A DNA stretch of 64,000 bases from Alphaproteobacteria bacterium (GTDB lineage Bacteria > Pseudomonadota > Alphaproteobacteria > Micavibrionales > Micavibrionaceae): assembly GCA_021775955.1 (NCBI GenBank), contig JAJFGU010000004.1:124001-188000 (forward strand). The letters run 5' to 3'. The notes below the pieces were generated by a model. The model saw only the letters and a list, made by a program, of their open reading frames with translations, was not told the origin of the DNA and made no database searches. A program made the translations under genes and the position numbers. Positions 18,821 through 27,481 of this stretch are shown here, in pieces (position 1 is the stretch's first letter; each line of letters begins with the position of its first letter).

Positions 18821-18913
18821 ATGGATGTTTTAAGTCAGTTTAATGTAAATATATTGACTGGCTTTCTAAGCTTGTTCCTGAACAAAGGAGCTACGCAGTT
18901 GTTAATTATATGA
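18821..18913 (+). CDS. 30-residue small protein or leader peptide
   Basis: A short frame (MDVLSQFNVNILTGFLSLFL, then NKGATQLLII) preceded by AAGAGGAGAG about 7 bases upstream, the best ribosome-binding site in this interval. The product is hydrophobic enough to be a small membrane peptide. Its stop overlaps the start of the next orphan gene (ATGA), which lacks a well-placed site of its own, so this frame may serve to couple translation. Not recognised. Confidence 0.5.
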   Translation: MDVLSQFNVNILTGFLSLFLNKGATQLLII

Positions 18914-19173
18914 CAGAAACAGTAGCTTCCATTAATGCTCTAGAAAAGAGTTCGGCAGAAACAATAGTTGATCCCTTTAGAGCAGGAGCAGCTAACCCTT
19001 TTACAAATCGCTGGCTTTTAAGTAACGCAGTAAAGAAGAGTGGGTGCCCTGCTGGTCCTCTTCGGGAAGAACTTAGGGAACTATTGGCTACTCACTTACA
19101 GGAGGCTGGTCGCGAGCCTGCAGAAGAGCCTACCCAAGAAGTGGAGTATTCTAAGCCGGCACATATAGGCTAA
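18910..19173 (+). CDS. Small orphan protein, 87 residues
   Basis: No family recognised. Soluble and acidic, with a central helical region (GPLREELRELLATHLQEAGR near residues 49-68) and a Glu/Pro-rich tail. The DNA is AT-rich compared with dnaE and rpsB. It starts within the stop of the 30-residue frame and appears translationally coupled to it. It lies between dnaE and rpsB. Confidence 0.65.
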   Translation: MTETVASINALEKSSAETIVDPFRAGAANPFTNRWLLSNAVKKSGCPAGPLREELRELLATHLQEAGREPAEEPTQEVEYSKPAHIG

Positions 19174-19199
19174 GAACTTGGTTTACTCAAAGCTTTTCC

Positions 19200-19228
19200 T
19201 TGCAATACAGCGATTTCCGCTGTAAAAA
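19200..19228 (+). promoter_or_regulatory. Possible rpsB promoter
   Basis: TTGCAA (19200-19205), 17-base spacer, TAAAAA (19223-19228). The -10 box is poor. It would start transcription just ahead of the structured leader at 19250. Confidence 0.35.
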
Positions 19229-19249
19229 GCGCTCAACTTAAATTCACAT

Positions 19250-19312
19250 GCGGGATTTGGGTCTTGCTTTAAAGGCCCATCCGGTGTTGAGAAATCAACC
19301 ACATGATCCCGC
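19250..19312 (+). ncRNA. Structured rpsB leader, candidate S2 autoregulatory RNA
   Basis: Can fold as a three-way junction. The closing stem is GCGGGAT (19250-19256) with ATCCCGC (19306-19312). A second stem pairs GGGTC (19259-19263) with GGCCC (19274-19278). A third pairs GGTGTTGA (19283-19290) with TCAACC (19295-19300) with a bulge. It ends 28 bases before the rpsB ATG. Ribosomal protein leaders often bind their own product, so feedback by S2 is a plausible role but only inferred. Confidence 0.45.
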
Positions 19313-19340
19313 AGAGGTACAACCGGAAAAGGAAAGAAAC

Positions 19341-20288
19341 ATGGCATTACCTGAATTCACCATGCGTCAGCTATTGGAAGCGGGCGTTCACTTTGGTCAC
19401 CACACAAGACGCTGGAACCCGAAAATGCGCGAATATATATTCGGCGTGCGCAACGGCGTTCATATCATTGATTTACAGCTAACCACCCCGATGCTGCACC
19501 AGGCTTTGAGCGCTATGCGTGATATTGTCGCCGGTGGCGGGCGTGTTTTATTCGTCGGCACCAAGCGTCAGGCAGCCGGTAAAATTGCCGAAAGCGCCAA
19601 GCGTTGTGGTCAGTACTATGTTAATCACCGCTGGCTTGGCGGCATGATGACCAACTGGAAGACGATTTCCAAATCGATTGCTCGTTTTAACGAGCTCGAA
19701 ATTATTCTGGGCGGTGAAACAGGCGGCTATACCAAGAAAGAGCTTTTGATGATGACGCGCGAGCGCGACAAGCTCTCAGATTCTATCGGCGGGATCAGGG
19801 AAATGGGCGGCCAGCCGGACGCTTTGTTCATTATTGACACGGTGAAAGAAGACATCGCGATCAAGGAAGCCAACAAGCTCGGCATTCCGGTTTTTGGTGT
19901 GGTCGATACCAATGCCACGCCCGATGGTGTGGATTACGTTATTCCGGGCAATGATGATGCTTTGCGCGCGATTGAGCTGTATTGCGATCTGATTGCCGAT
20001 ACGGTCCTGGATGGATTGCAGGCTGAATTGACAACGGCTGGAGCCGATACGGGCGCTGCAGAAGAAGTGAAAATTGCATTGCCGAAAGCACCGAAGCAGG
20101 AAGAAGAGGGAGCAACCCCTGGTGAAAAAGCCAGACAGGCTGCCGCCAAAGCCAAGAAAGCCAAAAAGCAGGACGAGCCTGCTGAAGAGGCTGCTTCTGC
20201 TGAGGAAAAGCCCGCTGAATCCGCAAAAGAAGAAGCCAAAGAAAAGCCGGGCGACGAGCCTGAGCCGAAAAAACAGGCTTCAGCTTAA
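19341..20288 (+). CDS. rpsB: 30S ribosomal protein S2
   Basis: Small-subunit ribosomal protein, 315 residues. The core [34 protein letters not shown] and [14 protein letters not shown] is standard S2. The ATG at 19341 is chosen: the GGAAAGG-like site lies just upstream, and the longer frame from 19248 would read through the leader structure. Residues from about 245 on form a Lys/Glu/Ala-rich extension not found in E. coli S2 but frequent in alphaproteobacteria. It begins the rpsB-tsf-pyrH-frr run. Confidence 0.97.
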   Translation: MALPEFTMRQLLEAGVHFGHHTRRWNPKMREYIFGVRNGVHIIDLQLTTPMLHQALSAMRDIVAGGGRVLFVGTKRQAAGKIAESAKRCGQYYVNHRWLGGMMTNWKTISKSIARFNELEIILGGETGGYTKKELLMMTRERDKLSDSIGGIREMGGQPDALFIIDTVKEDIAIKEANKLGIPVFGVVDTNATPDGVDYVIPGNDDALRAIELYCDLIADTVLDGLQAELTTAGADTGAAEEVKIALPKAPKQEEEGATPGEKARQAAAKAKKAKKQDEPAEEAASAEEKPAESAKEEAKEKPGDEPEPKKQASA

Positions 20289-20298
20289 CCCATTTGCC

Positions 20299-20365
20299 GT
20301 CACCCCGGCGTAGGCCGGGGTCTTCTCGGCACAAAGGAAAAGATACCGGCCTTCGCCGGTATGAC
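20299..20365. repeat. Twin-hairpin interspersed repeat, copy 4
   Basis: Arms 20299-20324 and 20340-20365, 26 bases each, separated by 15 bases; imperfect inverted repeat starting GTCACCCCGG and ending CCGGTATGAC. Each arm is a small hairpin on its own. It sits between rpsB and tsf, 21 bases before the tsf start. Confidence 0.9.
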
Positions 20366-20386
20366 GAATAAGGAAGGACGAAAGAC

Positions 20387-21307
20387 ATGGCTGATATTAC
20401 AGCATCAATGGTGAAAGAACTGCGCGAGAAAACCGGCGCCGGTATGATGGACGCCAAAAAAGCGCTGACCGAAAATGGCGGCGACATGGCAGTTGCTGTG
20501 GACTGGCTGCGCACCAAGGGGCTGGCCAAGGCCGAGAAAAAATCAGGCCGCACTGCCGCTGAAGGTCTGGTGGCGATTGCTATCGACGGCAATAAAGGCG
20601 CGGTTGTTGAGATTAATGCCGAAACTGATTTCGTTGCGCGCAATGACCAGTTCCAGGGTTTTGTGAAGCAAGTTGCTGCGCTGGCGCTGGATGCGGGTGA
20701 TGTTGAAGCGCTCGCGGCCAAAGATTATGGCTCGGGCAAGCCGGTGAGTGAAACCCTGACCGACTTGATTGCCACGATTGGTGAGAACATGTCCCTGCGT
20801 CGTATGGAAGGACTTGAAGTTTCCAAAGGGGCCGTGACCGGATATATTCATGGCGCGCTGGCTGACGGGCTTGGCAAAATCGGCGTATTGGTTGCGCTGG
20901 AATCTGATGCGGATCAGGGCGCGCTTGAAGCGCTCGGCAAACAGCTGGCGATGCATATCGCCGCCGCCAATCCCGAGTTCCTCGATAAGGACTCTGTCGA
21001 TGCGGATGTTTTGGAGCGCGAGCGAAATGTGATCCGCGAGCAGGCCAAAGCCGAAGGCAAGCCCGACGACATTATCGAGAAAATGCTAGAAGGCCGCGTT
21101 CGTAAATTTTATGGGCAAATCTGCCTGATGGAGCAGGTTTTTGTGATTGACGGGGAAACCAAAATCGCCAAGGTCATTGAAGATGCGGGCAAAGAAGCCG
21201 GATCAGACATCTCTTTGAAAGCCTATGCGCGCTTCCAGCTTGGTGAAGGAATCGAAAAGGAAGAAGAAGACTTCGCGGCTGAAGTCGCAGCAGTTGCTGG
21301 TGGCTAA
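20387..21307 (+). CDS. tsf: Elongation factor Ts
   Basis: Nucleotide exchange factor for EF-Tu; 306 residues. The N-terminal UBA-like domain contains [16 protein letters not shown], and the EF-Tu contact TDFVARN is near residue 81. The dimerisation region and C-terminal module follow. GAAGGACGAAAG upstream of 20387 is the ribosome-binding site. It follows rpsB across a repeat copy and precedes pyrH. Confidence 0.97.
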   Translation: MADITASMVKELREKTGAGMMDAKKALTENGGDMAVAVDWLRTKGLAKAEKKSGRTAAEGLVAIAIDGNKGAVVEINAETDFVARNDQFQGFVKQVAALALDAGDVEALAAKDYGSGKPVSETLTDLIATIGENMSLRRMEGLEVSKGAVTGYIHGALADGLGKIGVLVALESDADQGALEALGKQLAMHIAAANPEFLDKDSVDADVLERERNVIREQAKAEGKPDDIIEKMLEGRVRKFYGQICLMEQVFVIDGETKIAKVIEDAGKEAGSDISLKAYARFQLGEGIEKEEEDFAAEVAAVAGG

Positions 21308-21330
21308 AACGTCTTTTTTGCCGTTTTTTA

Positions 21331-21361
21331 AACAGCCGCGTTTACATGTGACGCGGCTGTT
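21331..21361 (+). terminator. Strong hairpin between tsf and pyrH, possible attenuator
   Basis: Perfect 11-base stem AACAGCCGCGT (21331-21341) with its complement (21351-21361) and a 9-base loop, 24 bases after tsf. It is not followed by a T-run, so it may be an mRNA-stabilising or processing hairpin rather than a full terminator. Confidence 0.45.
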
Positions 21362-21402
21362 ATTACATTGGATCAGTTTAAAACTTAGAAACGGGTAACA
21401 AT

Positions 21403-22143
21403 ATGGCAAAAGCTGCCGAAAAAGCGGGGCAGGCCTCCCAATACAAGCGGATTATGCTGAAAATGTCCGGTGAAGTGCTGATGGGCGATAAGGAATACGG
21501 TCTGGATTCCGACACCGTCAAGCGAGTGGCGCAGGATATCAAGGAAGTCGTTGATCTTGGGGTTGAGGTTTGCGTCGTCGTCGGCGCCGGCAATATCTAT
21601 CGCGGCGTTTCGGGGGCCGCCGAAGGCATGGACCGCACCACCGCCGATTATATGGGGATGCTCGGCATTGTCATCAATGCGCTGGCGTTGCAAAACGCGC
21701 TGGAGCATATCAAGGTGTATAGTCGCGTTCAGTCCGCCATTCGTATGGATTCGATTTGTGAGCCTTATATTCGTCGCAAGGCCTTTCGCCACATGCAAAA
21801 AGGCCGGGTGGTGATATTTGCAGCCGGGACCGGGAACCCTTACTTTACAACGGATACGGCGGCCGCCTTGCGGGCCTCCGAGATGAACTGTAACGCCATC
21901 TTTAAAGCCACGAAGGTCGATGGTGTGTATACGGCCGACCCGGAGAAAGACAAATCCGCCACGCGTTTTGATAAGGTGAGCTACATGGATGTGCTGACCA
22001 AGGATTTGAAAGTGATGGATGCCACGGCAATTTCACTGGCGCGGGAAAATAATATTCCGATCGTTGTCTTTTCGGTGAAGGAAAAGGGCAATTTTGCCAA
22101 AGTCGTGCAGTCCAAGGGCGATTACACAGTTGTAAGCGATTAA
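21403..22143 (+). CDS. pyrH: UMP kinase
   Basis: Phosphorylates UMP to UDP; hexameric amino-acid-kinase-fold enzyme. 246 residues. [20 protein letters not shown] near residues 14-33, [11 protein letters not shown] near 57-67, and [16 protein letters not shown] near 168-183 are family signatures. It is in the conserved tsf-pyrH-frr order, 15 bases before frr. Confidence 0.97.
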   Translation: MAKAAEKAGQASQYKRIMLKMSGEVLMGDKEYGLDSDTVKRVAQDIKEVVDLGVEVCVVVGAGNIYRGVSGAAEGMDRTTADYMGMLGIVINALALQNALEHIKVYSRVQSAIRMDSICEPYIRRKAFRHMQKGRVVIFAAGTGNPYFTTDTAAALRASEMNCNAIFKATKVDGVYTADPEKDKSATRFDKVSYMDVLTKDLKVMDATAISLARENNIPIVVFSVKEKGNFAKVVQSKGDYTVVSD

Positions 22144-22158
22144 TAAGGAGCCAATACC

Positions 22159-22716
22159 ATGTCCGGCTATGATAAAGCAGATTTAAAACGTCGTATGGAT
22201 GGAGCGGTCGATGTTCTGGCCGGTGAGTTTGGTGGCCTGCGCACAGGCAGGGCCTCTGCGGCGATACTGGACCCTATTCATGTCGATGCTTATGGCAGCT
22301 CGATGCCGCTGAACCAGGTCGGCAGTGTGAGTGTGCCTGAGCCGCGTTTGCTCACGGTGCAAATCTGGGATGCCGGGCTGGTTAAGGCGACGGAAAAGGC
22401 GATCCGTGAGTCTGGTCTGGGCCTGAACCCGCAGCCGGAAGGCAGCCTGATCCGCATTCCAATCCCCGATTTGAACGAAGAGCGCCGTCAGGAATTAACC
22501 AAAGTGGCAGGCAAATACGCCGAAGCCGCGCGTGTTTCGGTGCGCAATGTCCGCCGTGATGGCATGGAAGCTCTCAAAAAGCAGGAAAAGGACAAGGAGA
22601 TTTCTGAAGATGATCATAAAAGAATGTCCGAAGAGGTGCAGAAGCTGACGGATGAGGACATCAAGAAAATCGATGCCATGTTGGCCGATAAAGAAAAAGA
22701 CATCATGACCGTGTAG
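22159..22716 (+). CDS. frr: Ribosome recycling factor
   Basis: Splits post-termination ribosomes together with EF-G. 185 residues, the standard length. The three-helix bundle begins [20 protein letters not shown], with [18 protein letters not shown] following. [20 protein letters not shown] and [20 protein letters not shown] are characteristic. A TAAGGAG site lies upstream of 22159. Confidence 0.97.
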   Translation: MSGYDKADLKRRMDGAVDVLAGEFGGLRTGRASAAILDPIHVDAYGSSMPLNQVGSVSVPEPRLLTVQIWDAGLVKATEKAIRESGLGLNPQPEGSLIRIPIPDLNEERRQELTKVAGKYAEAARVSVRNVRRDGMEALKKQEKDKEISEDDHKRMSEEVQKLTDEDIKKIDAMLADKEKDIMTV

Positions 22717-22749
22717 CGGTAATCACTCCTAATATATAACTTTAAAAAA

Positions 22750-23472
22750 ATGTCATACAATACTGAAATAAAAGAAAATATTCCGACTCATATTGCTGTC
22801 ATCATGGACGGCAACGGGCGTTGGGCCGCCAAGCGTGGATTGCCCAGAACCGCCGGTCACAAGAGAGGCTCTGAAGCGGCGAAGCGCACGGTGAAAGCGG
22901 CCTCGGAGCTTGGGATTGAATATCTGACTTTGTTCGGGTTTTCGTCGGAAAATTGGCGGCGTCCGGAGACAGAGATTAAGGATTTAATGCAGCTGTTGCG
23001 CTTTTATCTGCGCTCGGAAACAGCGGATATGCATCGCAATAACGTGAAACTGCTTGTGATTGGCGATCGCTCCCGGTTCGACAAGGATATTATTGAGCTG
23101 ATTGAGAATGCCGAAAGCCTGACAGCGGATAATAGCGGTATTACCGTTGTGATTGCCCTGAATTACGGCGGACGGCAGGACATTCTGCAGGCTATAGAAA
23201 AAACCATACAAAGCCCGGACATTATAAAAAGCCTGGAGGAACAGTTTACCGGCCATCTGATGACGGCCGGGATACCCGATGCCGATGTTTTGATCCGCAC
23301 CAGCGGCGAACAGCGCATCAGCAATTTCCTGCTCTGGCAATGCGCCTATACCGAGCTGATCTTTACCGATGTGTTGTGGCCTGATTTCGGCAAGGCCGAG
23401 CTGGAAGCGGCCGTTACCGAATTTGCAGGCCGTGAGCGCCGCTACGGCGACATCAAGAGTTCTAAAGGGTAA
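22750..23472 (+). CDS. uppS: Isoprenyl transferase (undecaprenyl diphosphate synthase)
   Basis: Makes the C55 lipid carrier for peptidoglycan and LPS O-antigen by cis-addition of isopentenyl units. 240 residues. HIAVIMDGNGRWAAKRGLPR near residues 13-32 holds the catalytic aspartate; TLFGFSSENWRRP and RTSGEQRISNFLLWQ (substrate binding) are also present. The region before the ATG is AT-rich without a clear ribosome-binding site. First of the uppS-cdsA-dxr-rseP-bamA set. Confidence 0.96.
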   Translation: MSYNTEIKENIPTHIAVIMDGNGRWAAKRGLPRTAGHKRGSEAAKRTVKAASELGIEYLTLFGFSSENWRRPETEIKDLMQLLRFYLRSETADMHRNNVKLLVIGDRSRFDKDIIELIENAESLTADNSGITVVIALNYGGRQDILQAIEKTIQSPDIIKSLEEQFTGHLMTAGIPDADVLIRTSGEQRISNFLLWQCAYTELIFTDVLWPDFGKAELEAAVTEFAGRERRYGDIKSSKG

Positions 23473-23483
23473 AGGAAGCCTTC

Positions 23484-24176
23484 GTGCCCAAAATCAATCT
23501 CTCCCAATTGCAGCAACGTCTTCTGTCCGGCTTTATCCTCGGGCCGATTGTCGTGCTGGTCATCATCTATGGCGGCTGGCCGTTCGCGGTGATGGTGGCC
23601 GGATTTGCGGTGATTGCATTGTATGAATGGGTGCAGCTTTCGTTAAAAATTAAAAACAAAATTCCTTATTTTGTTTTGGGAACGGCTTATGTCCTGTTCT
23701 GTTTTTGGTGTCTTTATGCGATACGCGCTTTTTTTCCTGTTCAGGCGAGTCTTTTATTCATTGCTCTGATTTGGTCCAGCGATATTGGTGCTTATGCGGT
23801 AGGAAAGACCATTGGTGGTCCTAAAATGTCAAAAGAAATAAGCCCCAATAAGACTTGGTCGGGTTTTGTAGGGGCGGCCATTTTTCCTGCTGTGGTCATG
23901 CTAATATCTGTGTTTATTGCGTTTTATGAATTCAAAGTTCTGTTAACATTTAAGGTTATAGAGGCTCTTTTTATCTTTGGTGCTGCTTTTGGCGCTTTGG
24001 GACAGTTTGGTGATATGGTTGTTTCTTTTGCAAAACGAAAAGCAAAAATAAAAGACAGTAGTGATCTGATACCCGGCCATGGTGGTGTTCTGGATCGTGT
24101 GGATTCCATGATGTTAGTTGCTCCTATTTTCTTATATTTTATATGGTTATTTAATAGTGTCAGTTCCTCATTCTAA
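23484..24176 (+). CDS. cdsA: Phosphatidate cytidylyltransferase
   Basis: Makes CDP-diacylglycerol from CTP and phosphatidate in the inner membrane. 230 residues with several helices; on the short side for CdsA. The C-terminal signature KRKAKIKDSSDLIPGHGG followed by DRVDS is intact. GTG start at 23484 with AAAGGAAG upstream. The second half (about 23640-24170) is more AT-rich than its neighbours. The end overlaps the likely dxr start by 20 bases. Confidence 0.94.
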   Translation: MPKINLSQLQQRLLSGFILGPIVVLVIIYGGWPFAVMVAGFAVIALYEWVQLSLKIKNKIPYFVLGTAYVLFCFWCLYAIRAFFPVQASLLFIALIWSSDIGAYAVGKTIGGPKMSKEISPNKTWSGFVGAAIFPAVVMLISVFIAFYEFKVLLTFKVIEALFIFGAAFGALGQFGDMVVSFAKRKAKIKDSSDLIPGHGGVLDRVDSMMLVAPIFLYFIWLFNSVSSSF

Positions 24177-25350
24177 AAAGAAAATCACCATTCTCGGCGT
24201 GACCGGCTCTATTGGGCAGAGCGCGGCGGATGTTATTTTGTCGGACCCGGAGCGCTTTGACGTTCAGGTGGTCACCGCCAATACCAATGCCGAATTGCTG
24301 GCCGCGCAGGCAATCAAGCTCGGAGCCAAAAAGGCTGTTATCGCCGATGAGAGCAAATACGACCTTCTCAAATCAAAACTGGATGGTAGCGGGGTAGAAA
24401 TTGCAGCAGGGGAAGAAGCCTTGCTGGAAGCAGCGTCCGAGCCCGCTGATTTGATCCTTGCCGGAATTGTCGGGATTGCTGGCCTTAAACCGATCATGAA
24501 AGCAATAGAGCAGGGCACATGCGTGGCGATTGCCAATAAGGAACCGCTGGTCGCTGCCGGACCGTTGGTGATGGCGGCAGCTAAGCAGCACGGCACCACG
24601 CTTCTGCCCGTCGATAGTGAGCACAACGCCATCTTCCAGGTGTTTGATTTTGACCGCCCCGAAGGCATTGAAAAAATTACGCTGACCGCCTCAGGCGGGC
24701 CGTTCCTGAAATGGAGCACAGATCAGATGGCCAACGCGACCCCGGAGCAGGCGGTGGCGCACCCCAACTGGTCGATGGGACGCAAGATATCGGTCGACAG
24801 CGCAACCATGATGAACAAAGCGTTGGAAGTCATTGAAGCGCATTATCTTTTTGGTGTTGAGCCAGACCGGATTGAAGTGTTGATCCACCCGCAATCGGTC
24901 GTTCATTCGATGGTTGAATATAAGGACGGCTCGATCCTGGCGCAGATGGGGGCCAGCGATATGCGCACGCCCATCGCCAATGTCCTGGCCTGGCCGGAGC
25001 GGATGGAAACACCGGGGCAGCGTTTGAACCTCACCGAGATTAACCAACTGAGTTTTGAACAGCCCGATCTGGAGCAGTTCCCGGCCCTGAAAATGGCCTA
25101 TGAATGCCTTGAGCAGGGCTTGTACGCTTGTGTGGCGCTCAATGCTGCCAATGAGGCAGCGGTCGATGCTTTCTTAACACATAATATCGGTTTTCTTGAT
25201 ACTATAGGGTGTGTGTCCCATATTTTAGGGGATATCACCAAGACAGAGCTGAATACCATTGACGATATTATCAGCTACGACGAAGATATACGCCAAAAGG
25301 CATATGGCTTCATAACAGGCAGGCACAAAAAGGCGGTGGCAGTATCATGA
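24157..25350 (+). CDS. dxr: 1-deoxy-D-xylulose 5-phosphate reductoisomerase
   Basis: Second step of the non-mevalonate isoprenoid pathway, NADPH-dependent. 397 residues from the GTG at 24157. ITILGVTGSIGQSAADVI near residues 10-27 binds NADPH. LPVDSEHNAIFQ holds metal and substrate residues; GGPFLKWS is the flexible loop and SVDSATMMNKALEVIEAH follows. The start is uncertain: no good ribosome-binding site, and an upstream TTG at 24118 would overlap cdsA further. The stop overlaps rseP by 4 bases. Confidence 0.95.
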   Translation: MSVPHSKKKITILGVTGSIGQSAADVILSDPERFDVQVVTANTNAELLAAQAIKLGAKKAVIADESKYDLLKSKLDGSGVEIAAGEEALLEAASEPADLILAGIVGIAGLKPIMKAIEQGTCVAIANKEPLVAAGPLVMAAAKQHGTTLLPVDSEHNAIFQVFDFDRPEGIEKITLTASGGPFLKWSTDQMANATPEQAVAHPNWSMGRKISVDSATMMNKALEVIEAHYLFGVEPDRIEVLIHPQSVVHSMVEYKDGSILAQMGASDMRTPIANVLAWPERMETPGQRLNLTEINQLSFEQPDLEQFPALKMAYECLEQGLYACVALNAANEAAVDAFLTHNIGFLDTIGCVSHILGDITKTELNTIDDIISYDEDIRQKAYGFITGRHKKAVAVS

Positions 25351-26732
25351 ATTTTTTCGAAGTTTTTCAGACTTTAAGTGGCAATGTATGGATCTATGGC
25401 GGCACGTTCATGCTTGTCCTTTCCATCCTTGTTTTTGTTCATGAATGGGGCCATTACATCGTTGCCCGCATGTGCGGCGTCCGCGTGGAAACCTTTTCTA
25501 TTGGTTTTGGCAAGGAGCTTGGCGGTTTTACCGATAAAAACGGAACGCGCTGGAAGTTCTCTCTTATTCCGCTTGGCGGCTATGTGAAGCTGTTTGGCGA
25601 TGTCGATCCGGCCAGCATGAAGCATGAAGAAGGCACGGAAGACAAAAAAACCAAAAAAATAAAGCCCCTTACAAAAGCACAAAAGAAAGAAGCTTTCTTT
25701 TCCCAGCCGGTGTGGAAACGCTCTCTGGTGGTTTTTGCCGGACCGGCGATCAATTACATTTTCGCGATTATCCTGCTGACGGGGCTTTACGTTTATAACG
25801 GCCAGCCTGTAACTCCGCCTTTGGCGGCTGCGATTATGGGCGAAAGCGCAGCGGAAGAAAATGGCTTTCAACCGCATGATTTGATTGTTTCCATTGATGG
25901 GAAAGACATTCATAGTTTTGAAGGTATAAGGCGCGAGATGATGATCGCCCTTGATGATAAGAAGCATTTTGTTATCGAGCGTGACGGTAAGATTATTGAC
26001 ATTCATGCCGCCCCGAAAAAGGTAGAGATTGAAGACCGTTTTGGCTTTAAGAACAGCCGTGGCCTGCTTGGGCTGATTAGCCCGCGCCATGCTGTTAAGG
26101 TCAGCAATATCAAGAAAATCGACGGACGGAGCTATGATGATCCGGACAAGGTACGCGCCGCCGTGGTTCGGAAGATGGGTGAGACCTTCACGATTGAGGT
26201 CGAGCGGGGACCCGAGACAGACAGGCTGACGGTGCACCCGTTATCCGAGAACAATGAATTTTTGAATGACGCGGAGCATGATGAGTTTGACGTCCTGTTT
26301 TTATCAAGCCGCAAGGGCAATATTTTTGTCGAGCATGGGCCCATAAGCGCCTTTATTCACTCGATCAAAGAAGCTGCCTCGATTACCTCAGGCACGCTTG
26401 AGGCTCTGGGCCAGATGGTGATGGGTAGCCGCAGTGCGACCGAGCTGGGCGGTATCATTCGCATTGGTGCGCTGGCTGGCGATATGGCGCAGCAGGGTAT
26501 GATTGCGATTATTTTGTTTACGGCGCTTTTGTCGATCAATCTCGGGCTTATCAATTTGTTTCCGATCCCGTTGCTCGATGGTGGTCATTTGCTGTTCTAT
26601 GCTTTCGAGGCCATTCTCGGCCGCCCGGTCCCCGACCGGATCCAGGAATACGCCTTTCGTTTGGGGCTAACGTTCCTGGTGGGCATTATGGCCTTTGCCA
26701 ATCTCAACGATCTGATGCAGCTGATTTTGTAG
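25347..26732 (+). CDS. rseP: RIP metalloprotease RseP
   Basis: Inner-membrane site-2 zinc protease that cuts anti-sigma factors and leftover signal peptides. 461 residues. LVFVHEWGHYIVARMCGV near residues 29-46 is the HExxH site. A PDZ-containing periplasmic part spans roughly 150-320. LINLFPIPLLDGGHLLFYAF near residues 393-412 provides the third zinc ligand. A charged stretch near residues 92-113 (EEGTEDKKTKKIKPLTKAQK) lies in the cytoplasmic loop. Coupled to dxr by an ATGA overlap. Confidence 0.96.
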   Translation: MNFFEVFQTLSGNVWIYGGTFMLVLSILVFVHEWGHYIVARMCGVRVETFSIGFGKELGGFTDKNGTRWKFSLIPLGGYVKLFGDVDPASMKHEEGTEDKKTKKIKPLTKAQKKEAFFSQPVWKRSLVVFAGPAINYIFAIILLTGLYVYNGQPVTPPLAAAIMGESAAEENGFQPHDLIVSIDGKDIHSFEGIRREMMIALDDKKHFVIERDGKIIDIHAAPKKVEIEDRFGFKNSRGLLGLISPRHAVKVSNIKKIDGRSYDDPDKVRAAVVRKMGETFTIEVERGPETDRLTVHPLSENNEFLNDAEHDEFDVLFLSSRKGNIFVEHGPISAFIHSIKEAASITSGTLEALGQMVMGSRSATELGGIIRIGALAGDMAQQGMIAIILFTALLSINLGLINLFPIPLLDGGHLLFYAFEAILGRPVPDRIQEYAFRLGLTFLVGIMAFANLNDLMQLIL

Positions 26733-26806
26733 CCTTTGCTGCCGTTTATATAATGTCCTAAAGAAAAAAACGTGCAGTTTTCGCGGGCTTTTGCTATTCT
26801 GAAGGT

Positions 26807-27031
26807 ATGAGCGATCTTAAAGAAGTGGACATTTCAGGGATTAAATTTTCTTCAACGGTCTTCCCGACAGCGGAGGATATGGCGCTTTGGGAAAGCCTTA
26901 CCCATGAACAGCGCAAAGCTGTTGAAGCGCGGGATGTTGAGGAAGGTTATGCCAGCGGGCTGGCCGAGCCCTGCACAATGGCGGATGTGATTGCCGAGGC
27001 CCGGGCCGACGACGATATAAAAAGTGAATGA
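26807..27031 (+). CDS. Putative antitoxin of a ParE-type module
   Basis: 74-residue acidic protein (DMALWESLTHEQRKAVEARD, then CTMADVIAEARADDDI) directly ahead of, and overlapping by ATGA, a RelE/ParE-like toxin gene. The size, acidity, order and coupling are those of a type II antitoxin, although the DNA-binding part is not a clear ribbon-helix-helix. GAAGG precedes the ATG at 26807, with an extended -10-like TGCTATTCT just before it. Inserted between rseP and bamA. Confidence 0.75.
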   Translation: MSDLKEVDISGIKFSSTVFPTAEDMALWESLTHEQRKAVEARDVEEGYASGLAEPCTMADVIAEARADDDIKSE

Positions 27032-27294
27032 CATATCGGCTCACCCGGCAGGCAAAATCTGATATCAAAGCCATTTATCACTACACAGTCGAATATTTTG
27101 GAGACAGTCAGGCGCGAGAATATCTGGACGGTCTGGAATATAGCTTTGACCTTCTTATGGATAACCCTAATATGGGGCGTTTGTTTTCCAAGAAAATCAG
27201 ACGCTACATCTATAAAAGCCATTTGGTTTACTACGAGGTCAGGAAAGATCACATCGTAATCATTCGCATCCGGAACGCCCGTCAGAAACCTTAA
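27028..27294 (+). CDS. parE: RelE/ParE family toxin
   Basis: 88 residues of the RelE/ParE fold: YRLTRQAKSDIKAIYHYTVE at the N-terminus, then AREYLDGLEYSFDLLMDNPN and a C-terminal RYIYKSHLVYYEVRKDHIVI strand pair ending in RIRNARQKP. ParE members poison DNA gyrase; RelE members cut mRNA. The sequence resembles ParE more. It overlaps its antitoxin gene by 4 bases and has no good ribosome-binding site of its own, so it depends on coupling. Confidence 0.87.
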   Translation: MTYRLTRQAKSDIKAIYHYTVEYFGDSQAREYLDGLEYSFDLLMDNPNMGRLFSKKIRRYIYKSHLVYYEVRKDHIVIIRIRNARQKP

Positions 27295-27481
27295 CAATAT
27301 CTCTAGCAAGGGCAGATCGGTTTAATGTGTCCCCGTTTACTATGTTAGGGCTGGCTTTTATAGCCAGAATCATGGTATTTCCTTATATTAGTGACATTTT
27401 GCTGTTCACTCGCCCGAGCTTTTCCTCTAGGGTGTTTTCCAATCAGAATAAACCGGCTTAAATAAAAAAGGTTATGAATTT

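Noticed and set aside
19248-19340. N-terminal extension of rpsB
   Set aside because: It would translate the structured leader and lacks similarity to S2; the ATG at 19341 has a proper ribosome-binding site.
21331-21361. Classical intrinsic terminator after tsf
   Set aside because: The stem is strong but no T-run follows; kept only as a hairpin or possible attenuator.
25374-26237. 287-codon open frame antisense to rseP
   Set aside because: Contained in rseP, no recognisable domain, no start signals.
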